Below are positions 1 to 6,619 of a stretch of 7,931 nucleotides of DNA, one piece after another. This DNA comes from Flavobacteriales bacterium. Lineage in GTDB: Bacteria; Bacteroidota; Bacteroidia; Flavobacteriales; Flavobacteriaceae. Made by a program: the position numbers and the translations under genes. The stretch is from contig JALVLX010000213.1 of NCBI GenBank assembly GCA_027032855.1, positions 1 through 7,931 on the forward strand, given 5' to 3'. Within the stretch, counting starts at the first letter, position 1, and each line of letters opens with the position of its first letter. The notes below the pieces were generated by a model. That model ran no database searches. It saw only the letters and a list, made by a program, of their open reading frames with translations, and was not told the origin of the DNA.

Positions 1-1
1 G

Positions 2-79
2 TTTGATATTCTTTACGTCTCACAAATTAAAAGTAAGAAATTAGATTTAATAACCATAAAGCAATCATCAAAGAATTAA
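2..79 (+). CDS. Possible 3' end of an upstream gene (partial)
   Basis: Reading from base 2 there are 25 open codons before a TAA at 77-79; the peptide ends in ITIKQSSKN. The composition is plausible for a Bacteroidota protein C-terminus, but 25 codons is too short to recognise a family or to exclude chance. The other two + frames close sooner (TGA at 4-6, TAG at 42-44). If real, its gene lies off the left edge and ends about 90 bases before the rhomboid gene. I assign no function. Confidence 0.25.
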   Translation, partial: FDILYVSQIKSKKLDLITIKQSSKN

Positions 80-99
80 AATATTTTATGAAGCATAAC

Positions 100-168
100 A
101 AATCGCAAATCTGAAATTGCAAATCTGACACTTCGGCAGGCTCAGTGACCAAATCGCAAATCTGAAAT
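100..168 (+). repeat. Three short direct repeats running into a start codon
   Basis: The decamer GCAAATCTGA occurs three times, at 105-114, 119-128 and 156-165. The first and third copies lie in an identical 18-base unit, AAATCGCAAATCTGAAAT, at 100-117 and 151-168. The last unit overlaps the first two bases of the rhomboid ATG at 167. The repeats are read directly from the sequence. Short AAATC-type intergenic repeats of this style are common in Bacteroidota genomes (recollection, not searched here). Confidence 0.8.
129..147. repeat. Short imperfect palindrome, REP-like
   Basis: The 19-mer CACTTCGGCAGGCTCAGTG is much richer in G+C than its surroundings and has complementary ends (CACT/AGTG) with partial symmetry inside. 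It resembles the widespread TTCGACAAGCTCAGTG-type intergenic repeat that I recall from many Bacteroidota genomes. It sits between the second and third copies of the GCAAATCTGA repeat, so the two repeat types are interleaved. That it is a multi-copy genomic element is inference, since only one copy is in this window. Confidence 0.5.
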
Positions 169-877
169 GAACAAAGAATCCTCATATTATCAAAATCATA
201 CTAATGAACAGCCGGCAAGTCAAAAGACATTGTCATACTATATTTTTTACCCTTTGTTATTTGTGTTTTTGATATGGTTCGTATTTTGGATTGAGGATAC
301 ATTTCATTTAAATTTTACCCGTTACGGCATTTATCCAAGGCGCTTGCAGGGATTAATAGGAGTTGTTTTTTCGCCTTTCATTCATTCCGGATTTAGTCAT
401 ATTTTTAACAATTCCATACCATTATTTGTATTGAGTTCTTTTTTATTTTACCATTACAGGCGGATTGCTTGGCGCATATTATTTTGGGGATTTCTTTTAA
501 CCGGTTTGTTAACATGGCTTATCGGCCGACCGTCATATCATATTGGTATGAGTGGCATTATTTATATGTTGATTGCATTTCTGTTTTTTTCGGGCGTATT
601 TGTCAGATATTACCGGCTAATGGCAGTTTCATTAATTGTGGTGTTTTTATACGGCAGTTTGATTTGGTTGATGTTGCCCATAGTTGAAAGAATGTCTTGG
701 GAAGGTCATTTATCCGGATTTGTAAGCGGTCTTTTTTTATCATTTATATATAGTAAAAACTTAAAAAAAAGATATCAGCATAAAAAATTGGTAAAAATTT
801 ACCCCGAAGATGAGGAGTTTTTGAAACATTTTGATGAAAACGGTAATTTTATTGAAAATACTGAACAGAATGCGTAA
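167..877 (+). CDS. Rhomboid family intramembrane serine protease
   Basis: Predicted inner-membrane protease of 236 residues that would cleave substrates within or next to their transmembrane helices; the substrate is unknown. About six hydrophobic segments are visible (roughly residues 24-42, 80-97, 102-120, 124-147, 150-172 and 180-196), as in the basic bacterial six-helix rhomboid core. The family motifs are intact: HxxxN at H78/N82 in the second helix, the nucleophile S129 in GMSG, and the catalytic H181 in WEGH followed by a small-residue GxxxG-like run. A polar N-tail of about 20 residues and a charged C-tail (about 197-236) flank the core. The ATG at 167 is chosen because an in-frame TGA at 146-148 rules out a more upstream start; it overlaps a repeat unit. 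I see no good -7/-33 promoter directly upstream, so it may be transcribed with an upstream gene. The family call is secure; any link to the neighbouring T9SS genes is speculation. Confidence 0.93.
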   Translation: MNKESSYYQNHTNEQPASQKTLSYYIFYPLLFVFLIWFVFWIEDTFHLNFTRYGIYPRRLQGLIGVVFSPFIHSGFSHIFNNSIPLFVLSSFLFYHYRRIAWRILFWGFLLTGLLTWLIGRPSYHIGMSGIIYMLIAFLFFSGVFVRYYRLMAVSLIVVFLYGSLIWLMLPIVERMSWEGHLSGFVSGLFLSFIYSKNLKKRYQHKKLVKIYPEDEEFLKHFDENGNFIENTEQNA

Positions 878-934
878 AAAAATAAAACATTGAAGTATTC
901 ATACAATAATCTTGCAAAAAAAAAGTTAGTATAG

Positions 935-964
935 TTGTAACAATAAAAATTAATTTTATCTTTG
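935..964 (+). promoter_or_regulatory. Bacteroidota-type promoter of gldJ
   Basis: TTG at 935-937, a 19-base spacer, then TATCTTTG at 957-964, an exact match to the TAnnTTTG -7 element used by the primary sigma factor of Bacteroidota. Transcription should start near 969-972, leaving a leader of about 105 bases before the gldJ ATG. Both elements are read from the sequence; activity is inferred. Confidence 0.75.
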
Positions 965-969
965 CAGGG

Positions 970-1026
970 TAAATTTGTTGTAAATACTGACGTGAAAGCG
1001 TTATTTTATTACTTGTAACAAATTTA
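970..1026 (+). promoter_or_regulatory. Foldable 5' leader of gldJ: long stem with nested hairpin
   Basis: Bases 970-983 can pair with 1013-1026: ten perfect Watson-Crick pairs (TAAATTTGTT with AACAAATTTA), then two G-U and two A-U pairs. Inside the 29-base loop, 988-992 can pair with 999-1003 (one G-U) around a TGAAAG loop. The outer stem begins at the predicted transcription start, so the mRNA would begin with a structured element. This could protect the 5' end from decay or be a cis-regulatory leader. It matches no riboswitch class that I recognise. The pairing is seen; the role is inferred. Confidence 0.45.
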
Positions 1027-1075
1027 AATTATTGAATATTTGACAGTTATACTAAATACATAATAAATTAATGAT

Positions 1076-2725
1076 ATGAAAAAAAGGTTTTTAATTGGTA
1101 TCTTTTCTTTTGCTATAATCGGTTTCTTATTTACCGGTTGTTCCAGTGGTTCTGATGATTTTAAACGTTCCCGTGGTACCGGACGTGCGATGAATGGTAA
1201 AGATGGGGGGTATAAGTTTAACCCTCGTTTCAGGAATCAAATTACTGCGCCCGGGTTAGTTTTTGTAGAAGGAGGGACGTTCACTTTTGGTGAAGTTCAA
1301 GATGATGTTATGAATGATTGGAATAATGTTCCAACGCAACAACATGTTCGTTCTTTTTATATGGACGAAACCGAGGTGACGAATTTAATGTATTTGGAAT
1401 ATTTAGATTGGCTCAAAAAGGTTTTCCCGACGGACGACGAAAGATATAAAAATATTTATAAAGGGGCTTTACCTGATACAATGGTATGGCGTACACCTTT
1501 AGGTTATAACGAGGATTTAGTTAATAATTATTTGAGACACCCGGCTTACGCTTTATATCCGGTGGTCGGTGTTAACTGGATACAAGCTGTTCAATATTGT
1601 AACTGGAGAACTGATCGTGTAAATGAAACTTTGTTATACAAATCAGGAAAATTAAGCAAAGAAGCCATTAATAATCCTAGCGCTGAAGAATTATTTAGTA
1701 CGGATACTTATCTTACTGCCCCTGATTTAGCAATGGGAGGTAATACTGATTTATATAATGTCAGAAAAAGAAAAAATGATACCGTATTAAATGTCGTAAA
1801 CCGTAGCTCAGGTATCATCTTGCCTGCTTACCGTTTGCCTTCGGAAGTTGAATGGGAATATGCTGCAAAAGCCGATGTTGGTTTACGTGAATACAATACA
1901 TTAAAAGGTAGAAAAATTTATCCTTGGAAAGGTGCTTCAACCAGAAACCTTAGAAAAGGAAAAGATAGAGGTAAAGAAATGGCTAACTTCAAGATTGACG
2001 ATGGAAACTACGATGGTTTAGCCGGTTGGGCAGATGATGCTGCCGATATTACAGCACCTGTAAAAACATATCCGCCAAATGACTTTGGTCTGTACGATAT
2101 GGCAGGAAACGTTAACGAGTGGGTAGGTGATGTATATCGTCAAATTATCGATGACGAAGCTAATGACTTTAACTACTACAGAGGTAATATTTATACCAAG
2201 CAAGCTTTTGATGAAAACGGTGACTTGATTGTTATCACTCCGGATTCTATCCCAATGGATACCTTGCCAAATGGTAAAATTATTGTAAGTCAATTCCCCG
2301 GAGCACCCGGAAAAAAACCTGTTGATGATAACGAATTATATTTGAGACAGAATTTTGACAGATCAGATAACCGTGATTTCCGTGATGGTGATATCGAATC
2401 TTCCAGAAGTTATATGAAAGAGCAAGAAGATGTTGATGCTGATCCTTCTTTAAGAATGTACAATGCACCTGTTCATGAAGTATATGCGGACTCTACGGAA
2501 ATGGTTAAGAATTACGACAAATCTAACAAACGTTCTACTTTGATAGATAACCACGTAAGAGTTATCAAAGGTGGTTCGTGGAGAGATAGAGCTTACTGGT
2601 TAGACCCTGCTCAACGTAGATTCTATCCGGAATACTTATCAAGAAATGATATTGGTTTCCGTTGTGCTATGTCACGTGTTGGAAACAAATCAATCTACAA
2701 GTCTTTTAGAAGACCTGTGAATTAA
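1076..2725 (+). CDS. gldJ: GldJ, gliding motility / type IX secretion lipoprotein
   Basis: Outer-membrane lipoprotein of 549 residues, close to the roughly 560 of Flavobacterium johnsoniae GldJ. A lipoprotein signal peptide ends in the lipobox FTGC, so C22 would be lipidated. The rest has the FGE/sulfatase-modifying-factor fold: LVFVEGGTFTFG (61-72), SFYMDETEVTNLMYLEYL (93-110, very characteristic of GldJ), YPVVGVNW (161-168), YRLPSEVEWEYAA (252-264), DFGLYDMAGNVNEWV (336-350), VIKGGSW (496-502) and IGFRCA (526-531). The paired catalytic cysteines of true FGE are not present; only C530 falls near that region, so it is probably a scaffold and not an enzyme. An acidic insertion of about 145 residues (351-495) separates AGNVNEW from KGGSW. 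In F. johnsoniae GldJ stabilises GldK and is needed for gliding, and its extreme C-terminus matters for motility; here the tail after IGFRCAMSR is short and basic. The gene has its own promoter, leader and terminator, so it is probably monocistronic. No Shine-Dalgarno sequence is visible. Confidence 0.93.
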   Translation: MKKRFLIGIFSFAIIGFLFTGCSSGSDDFKRSRGTGRAMNGKDGGYKFNPRFRNQITAPGLVFVEGGTFTFGEVQDDVMNDWNNVPTQQHVRSFYMDETEVTNLMYLEYLDWLKKVFPTDDERYKNIYKGALPDTMVWRTPLGYNEDLVNNYLRHPAYALYPVVGVNWIQAVQYCNWRTDRVNETLLYKSGKLSKEAINNPSAEELFSTDTYLTAPDLAMGGNTDLYNVRKRKNDTVLNVVNRSSGIILPAYRLPSEVEWEYAAKADVGLREYNTLKGRKIYPWKGASTRNLRKGKDRGKEMANFKIDDGNYDGLAGWADDAADITAPVKTYPPNDFGLYDMAGNVNEWVGDVYRQIIDDEANDFNYYRGNIYTKQAFDENGDLIVITPDSIPMDTLPNGKIIVSQFPGAPGKKPVDDNELYLRQNFDRSDNRDFRDGDIESSRSYMKEQEDVDADPSLRMYNAPVHEVYADSTEMVKNYDKSNKRSTLIDNHVRVIKGGSWRDRAYWLDPAQRRFYPEYLSRNDIGFRCAMSRVGNKSIYKSFRRPVN

Positions 2726-2745
2726 TTAAGTAAATAAATCAAATT

Positions 2746-2783
2746 AAAAGTCGGAGTATTTTTTACTCCGGCTTTTATTTTTA
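2746..2783 (+). terminator. Intrinsic terminator of gldJ
   Basis: A 13-bp stem with one G-T wobble (2746-2758 with 2764-2776) and a five-T loop (2759-2763). The core is CGGAGTA/TACTCCG with flanking AAAAG/CTTTT, and a T-rich tract follows. It lies 21 bases after the gldJ stop and about 20 bases before the topA -7 element, so it should separate the two transcripts. Confidence 0.88.
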
Positions 2784-2802
2784 ATCTATCTTTTTTTTAT
2801 CT

Positions 2803-2810
2803 TACCTTTG
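2803..2810 (+). promoter_or_regulatory. topA -7 promoter element (TACCTTTG)
   Basis: TACCTTTG matches TAnnTTTG exactly. No TTG is found at the usual upstream distance, only a T-rich run, so the -33 part is weak or absent. The start of transcription would fall near 2814-2818, only about 7-11 bases before the ATG at 2825, giving a very short A/T-only leader. This would drive topA and the following arginase-like gene. Confidence 0.65.
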
Positions 2811-2824
2811 CAAAAAAAAATTTT

Positions 2825-5260
2825 ATGAGTAAAAAGTTAGTTATTGTCGAGTCACCGGCAAAAGCCAAAACAATTAAAAAGCTTTTGGGAAAAAATTATG
2901 AAGTAGCTTCCAGTTACGGACATATAGCAGACTTGCCGGCAAAAGATATAGGAATTGATTTGGAAACATTTAACCCCAACTATATAGTTCCTAAAGATAA
3001 AAAAGACACTATAAAAAAACTCAAAAAATTATCTGACAGTGCCGATGAAATATTATTGGCAAGTGATGAAGACCGCGAAGGAGAAGCAATAGCTTGGCAC
3101 TTAAAAAATCAGTTAAATTTAAAAGACGATATCACAAAAAGGATTGTGTTTCATGAGATTACTGAAACAGCTATAAAAAATGCTATTAAAAATCCCCGTG
3201 ATATCAACTATTTTTTGGTTGACGCACAACAAGCACGCCGGTTACTTGACAGAATAGTAGGGTATAAATTATCACCGGTATTGTGGCGTAAAGTAAAACG
3301 TGGATTGTCAGCCGGTCGTGTGCAATCCGTTGCAGTGAGGTTGATTGTAGATAGAGAAAATGAAATTAGAGCCCATAAACCAACCACATCATTTAAGGTT
3401 TCAGGCAATTTTGCTAATCATCAAAATCATAATTTTGATGCGGTTTTGGACAAAGAGTTCAAGAAAGAAGAAGAAGTTGAAAAATTTCTTGACCGCATCA
3501 ATGGGGCTAAATTCAAAGTAGCTGATATCGTTACCAAAGCGGCAAAGAAAACACCGGCACCACCTTTCACCACTTCAACCTTGCAACAGGAAGCGGTTAG
3601 AAAACTTGGTTTCAGTGTTTCTAAAACCATGATGCTGGCTCAAAAACTCTACGAAAACGGTTATATTACATACATGAGAACCGACAGTGTTAGCCTGTCA
3701 AATGATGCCAAAAAACAAGCGGTTGAAATGATTACCAAAGAATTTGGTAAGAATTATAGCAAGACGCGTAATTACAAAACAAAATCAAAAGGCGCTCAAG
3801 AAGCTCACGAAGCTATTCGTCCTACGCAAATTTCACGTAAATCCTTGGATGTTGATTTTGATTCAAACCGTCTATACGATTTGATATGGAAAAGAACCGT
3901 AGCTTCACAGATGGCAGATGCTAAAATTGATAGAACAACTGTTAAAATTGAAAATGATAAAGATAAACATTTGTTTACGGCAAAAGGAGAAGTGGTTGTT
4001 TTTGATGGTTTTTTAAGACTCTATCAAGAAGCCAAAGATTCTCAAGATGAGCAGGAATTCAAAGCTCAGTTACCAAAATTAGAGAAAGGTGAAAGCTTAA
4101 AAGATAATTATATTGAAGCCGTTCAAAAATTTTCCCGTCCACCTGCGCGTTACAATGAAGCTGCGTTGGTGAAAAAAATGGAAGAACTTGGTATCGGTCG
4201 CCCTTCAACTTACGCACCGACAATTTCAACTATTCAAAAACGTGGCTATGTTGAGAAAAAAAGTATTGAACCGCGTGAGCGAAAAGTCCTTAAATGGATT
4301 TTGGAAAACGGTGTGATTTCAAAGAAAACAGCGGTTGAAAAATACGGTTACGAAAAAAATAAGTTGGTCCCTACCGATATTGGTATTGTGGTTAACGACT
4401 TTTTGATTGAAAATTTTGACAAGATTCTTGACTATAATTTTACTGCTAAAATTGAGGAAGAATTAGATAAAATTGCCGATGGAAAAAAAGAATGGAAAGA
4501 AACTTTAAAAGAATTTTATAAAGAATTTAATCCGACAGTCGAAAATGTTTCAAAAAATGCAGTTCGTGCGAGAGGTGAAAGACTATTAGGTACCGATCCT
4601 AAAACAGGGAAAAATGTTTATGTTAAAATAGGGCAATATGGTCCGTTGGTACAAATAGGCGAATCAAATGAAGAAGAAAAACCTTTGTTTGCCGGTGCAC
4701 CGCAAGGGGTTAGTTTGAATGATATTACTTTAGATCAAGCTTTGAAGATGTTTAGTTTTCCAAAAAACATCGGGAAGTTTGATGATAAAGATGTAGTAAT
4801 AGCAACCGGAAGATACGGACCATACATTATATATAATAATAAATTCATTTCAATACCCAAGAAAATCGATCCGGTTACAATCACATTGGAACAGGCAATT
4901 GATTTAATAAAAAAGAAATTAAAAGCAGATGAACCCATCGCAACTTATGATGACGAACCTGTTTTTAAAGGCAAAGGACGTTTCGGACCTTTTATCAAAT
5001 GGAAAGACTTATTTATCAATGTTTCAAAAAAGTATGATTTTGATAATTTATCAGAGCAAGATATTGTTGAATTGATAAAAAATAAGATTAAAAAGGAAAA
5101 AGAAAAAATGATAAAGGTTTGGGAAGATGAAGGCATTTCGTTACAAAAAGGAAAATGGGGACGCCTGGTTGTTGTAAAAGGTAAAAAGAAAGTTATGCTG
5201 CCAAAAGGAACCGATCCGGAAAGTGTTACGTTGGAAGTTGCAAAAATGAATCTTAAATAA
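2825..5260 (+). CDS. topA: DNA topoisomerase I (type IA, omega protein)
   Basis: Relaxes negative supercoils by cutting one strand through a transient 5'-phosphotyrosine link. The 811-residue protein starts with a TOPRIM domain: the VIVESPAKAK motif with E9 and the acidic triad D81, D83, E85 in SDEDREGEAIAW, which bind Mg2+. The central topoisomerase domain contains SAGRVQSVAVRLI (162-174) and the active-site tyrosine Y283 in ITYMRTDSVSLS, followed by EAHEAIRPT and, around residue 459, GIGRPSTYAPTI. The C-terminal third holds four repeats of about 58 residues, each with a G-x-[YFW]-G core (GQYGP about 603, GRYGP 662, GRFGP about 718, GKWGR about 776), the Toprim_C_rpt type. The cysteine zinc ribbons of the E. 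coli enzyme are absent; I find no cysteine in the whole protein. The stop is one base before the next ATG, so the two genes form one transcription unit. Start: first ATG after the -7 element, with the conserved N-terminal motif directly after it. Confidence 0.98.
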   Translation: MSKKLVIVESPAKAKTIKKLLGKNYEVASSYGHIADLPAKDIGIDLETFNPNYIVPKDKKDTIKKLKKLSDSADEILLASDEDREGEAIAWHLKNQLNLKDDITKRIVFHEITETAIKNAIKNPRDINYFLVDAQQARRLLDRIVGYKLSPVLWRKVKRGLSAGRVQSVAVRLIVDRENEIRAHKPTTSFKVSGNFANHQNHNFDAVLDKEFKKEEEVEKFLDRINGAKFKVADIVTKAAKKTPAPPFTTSTLQQEAVRKLGFSVSKTMMLAQKLYENGYITYMRTDSVSLSNDAKKQAVEMITKEFGKNYSKTRNYKTKSKGAQEAHEAIRPTQISRKSLDVDFDSNRLYDLIWKRTVASQMADAKIDRTTVKIENDKDKHLFTAKGEVVVFDGFLRLYQEAKDSQDEQEFKAQLPKLEKGESLKDNYIEAVQKFSRPPARYNEAALVKKMEELGIGRPSTYAPTISTIQKRGYVEKKSIEPRERKVLKWILENGVISKKTAVEKYGYEKNKLVPTDIGIVVNDFLIENFDKILDYNFTAKIEEELDKIADGKKEWKETLKEFYKEFNPTVENVSKNAVRARGERLLGTDPKTGKNVYVKIGQYGPLVQIGESNEEEKPLFAGAPQGVSLNDITLDQALKMFSFPKNIGKFDDKDVVIATGRYGPYIIYNNKFISIPKKIDPVTITLEQAIDLIKKKLKADEPIATYDDEPVFKGKGRFGPFIKWKDLFINVSKKYDFDNLSEQDIVELIKNKIKKEKEKMIKVWEDEGISLQKGKWGRLVVVKGKKKVMLPKGTDPESVTLEVAKMNLK

Positions 5261-5261
5261 A

Positions 5262-6404
5262 ATGCTTCAAGATTTTTTTACGCCATTATCAAATCATTTT
5301 GATTTTGATGCCGCTAAAGACTATGGTAATATTGGCGGACATATCGAAGCATATACGGAAAAAAAATTTCCGGATCCGGATAAGTTCGATGTTTTTATAA
5401 TTGGAGTTCCGGAAGAGCGTAATGCAATTGATAACGAAGGAACAGGATTGGCACCTGATGCTATCAGGCAAACTTTATATAATCTTTTTCCGGGAGAATG
5501 GCATTTAAAAATAACTGATTTGGGTAATTTGAGATTGGGCGAATCTACATCACAAACCTATCAAAATTTGACAAATGCTTTGTTGCTTCTTCCGGTCGAT
5601 TCATCTATTATTGTTTTGGGAGGAAGCCAAGATTTAACATTTGGTCTGATAAATTATTATGATTTAAACAATAAAGTTTATAATCTCAACGTTATAGATG
5701 CATTCATAGACGGTTCTTTGACAGATTCTGGGTTTGATAACGAGAATTATTTGACAGAAATATTGCGGAAAGATGATGGGCATTTGCAAAATTTGAGTTT
5801 ACTTGGTGTCCAGAGTTATTATAATCATCCGGATAAATTCAGAAAATTTAAAGATCTATATGTTGATTTTTATAATTTAGGTGAATTGAAAAAGGATATT
5901 TTTGAAGCGGAACCTGAATTACGGGAAGCTCATATAGTAAGTCTGGATGTTAAAAGTATGAAATTTGCTAATATGCCGGCTCAAGTTCAAGGTATGCCGA
6001 ATGGATTTGACGGAATAGAGATTTGTAAGTTGTCGAGACTTTCCGGTTTAGCACCTAAAAACAGGTTTTTTGGTGTTTTTGAATACAACCCGCTTCTAGA
6101 TCAACGTTTAACAGGAGCAAATCTGATTGCGCAGCTATTGTGGTACTATATAGATGGTAAAAATAATAGGCAGAAAGAGTATCCGGAAATTTCAAAATCT
6201 GAATTGTTAAAATTTTATGTTGAAAATGAGGTTGTGAAATTGGTGTTTTATAAAAATCCATTATCGGGACGTTGGTGGTTGGAAGTCCCTCATTATGAGG
6301 GGGAAAGTTTATTGATTTCTTGTTCTGAAAAAGATTATGAAAATGCGGTAAAATCAATTATCACAAAAAGAATTTACGGTATATTAAATAAATTGACCGT
6401 ATGA
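5262..6404 (+). CDS. Arginase/formimidoylglutamase-fold protein with degenerate metal site
   Basis: A 380-residue protein of the ureohydrolase (arginase/agmatinase/HutG) fold. Homologues beside gldK in other Bacteroidota are usually annotated formimidoylglutamase (recollection). The fold is seen in FIIGVPEERNAIDNEGTG (45-62), AIRQTLYNLFPG (67-78), VLGGSQDLTFG (118-128), NVIDAFID (143-150), HIVSLDVKSM (224-233) and VFEYNPLLDQRLTGANLIAQ (272-291). Measured against the six Mn2+ ligands of active arginases, only D146, D150 and D229 remain. The His of GGDHS is Q123, the His of DAHxD is F148, and the second Asp of SxDxD is K231. Hydrolysis of formimidoylglutamate or arginine is therefore unlikely; a binding or structural role is more probable. 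A C-terminal stretch beyond the core (about 305-380) contains a GRWWLEVPHY segment. It is one base from topA and so probably translationally coupled, and it is separated from gldK by 215 bases with a promoter. The product name formimidoylglutamase should be treated as fold only. Confidence 0.85.
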   Translation: MLQDFFTPLSNHFDFDAAKDYGNIGGHIEAYTEKKFPDPDKFDVFIIGVPEERNAIDNEGTGLAPDAIRQTLYNLFPGEWHLKITDLGNLRLGESTSQTYQNLTNALLLLPVDSSIIVLGGSQDLTFGLINYYDLNNKVYNLNVIDAFIDGSLTDSGFDNENYLTEILRKDDGHLQNLSLLGVQSYYNHPDKFRKFKDLYVDFYNLGELKKDIFEAEPELREAHIVSLDVKSMKFANMPAQVQGMPNGFDGIEICKLSRLSGLAPKNRFFGVFEYNPLLDQRLTGANLIAQLLWYYIDGKNNRQKEYPEISKSELLKFYVENEVVKLVFYKNPLSGRWWLEVPHYEGESLLISCSEKDYENAVKSIITKRIYGILNKLTV

Positions 6405-6427
6405 ATATTAAAAAATGATTAATATTC
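6403..6427 (+). terminator. AT-rich hairpin overlapping the stop codon; weak terminator candidate
   Basis: A perfect 9-bp inverted repeat, GAATATTAA (6403-6411) and TTAATATTC (6419-6427), with a 7-base loop. It begins in the TGA of the arginase-like gene. The stem is almost all A/T and is not followed by a T tract, so it is a poor intrinsic terminator. It could instead be a protein-binding palindrome or a 3' end stabiliser. Confidence 0.35.
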
Positions 6428-6619
6428 GTGTTTGAGTATAAAAAAATGCTAATAATTTAATGATACTGTTTATTTAATAATAAAACATAGTATTTGAAAA
6501 TAATAATAGAGAAAATTTGTTTTTAAAAATATTTTATTTTTATATTTGTGCCTGAATTTTTCCAATTGAATAATAAAATATAATTCATATTAAAATAACA
6601 CGTTAAATATAACTTTTTT
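6405..6619. other. AT-rich intergenic region between the arginase-like gene and gldK
   Basis: No open frame of note lies in these 215 bases. They hold the second arm of the hairpin at 6403-6427, a weaker hairpin at 6463-6493 (ATACT with AGTAT, GTTT with AAAC, two-base bulge at 6487-6488), and the gldK promoter at 6516-6548. Composition is almost entirely A and T. Confidence 0.7.
6516..6548 (+). promoter_or_regulatory. Bacteroidota-type promoter of gldK
   Basis: TTTG at 6516-6519, a 21-base spacer, then TATATTTG at 6541-6548, an exact TAnnTTTG match. The predicted start near 6553-6556 leaves a leader of about 65 bases. This would initiate the transcript carrying gldK and, probably, gldL, gldM and gldN beyond the window. 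Confidence 0.7.

Noticed and set aside
42..49. TAGATTTA as a possible -7 element for the rhomboid gene
   Set aside because: The last base departs from TAnnTTTG and there is no TTG at the right distance upstream.
100..168. Direct repeats considered as a CRISPR fragment
   Set aside because: Copies are about 10-18 bases at irregular spacing (14 and 37 bases), with no spacer regularity and no cas genes nearby.
1040..1066. TTGACA at 1040-1045 with TAATAA at 1061-1066 upstream of gldJ, resembling an E. coli sigma-70 promoter
   Set aside because: Bacteroidota primary sigma factors use TAnnTTTG; a better match lies at 935-964, and the 15-base spacer is short even for sigma-70.
1071..1079. ATG-ATA-TGA mini-ORF overlapping the gldJ start codon
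   Set aside because: Two sense codons in very AT-rich sequence is easily chance, and there is no ribosome-binding signal. It could at most hint at coupling.
6055..6357. 100-codon antisense open frame inside the arginase-like gene
   Set aside because: It lies opposite a clear conserved coding sequence and has no recognisable motif or promoter; it is a shadow frame.
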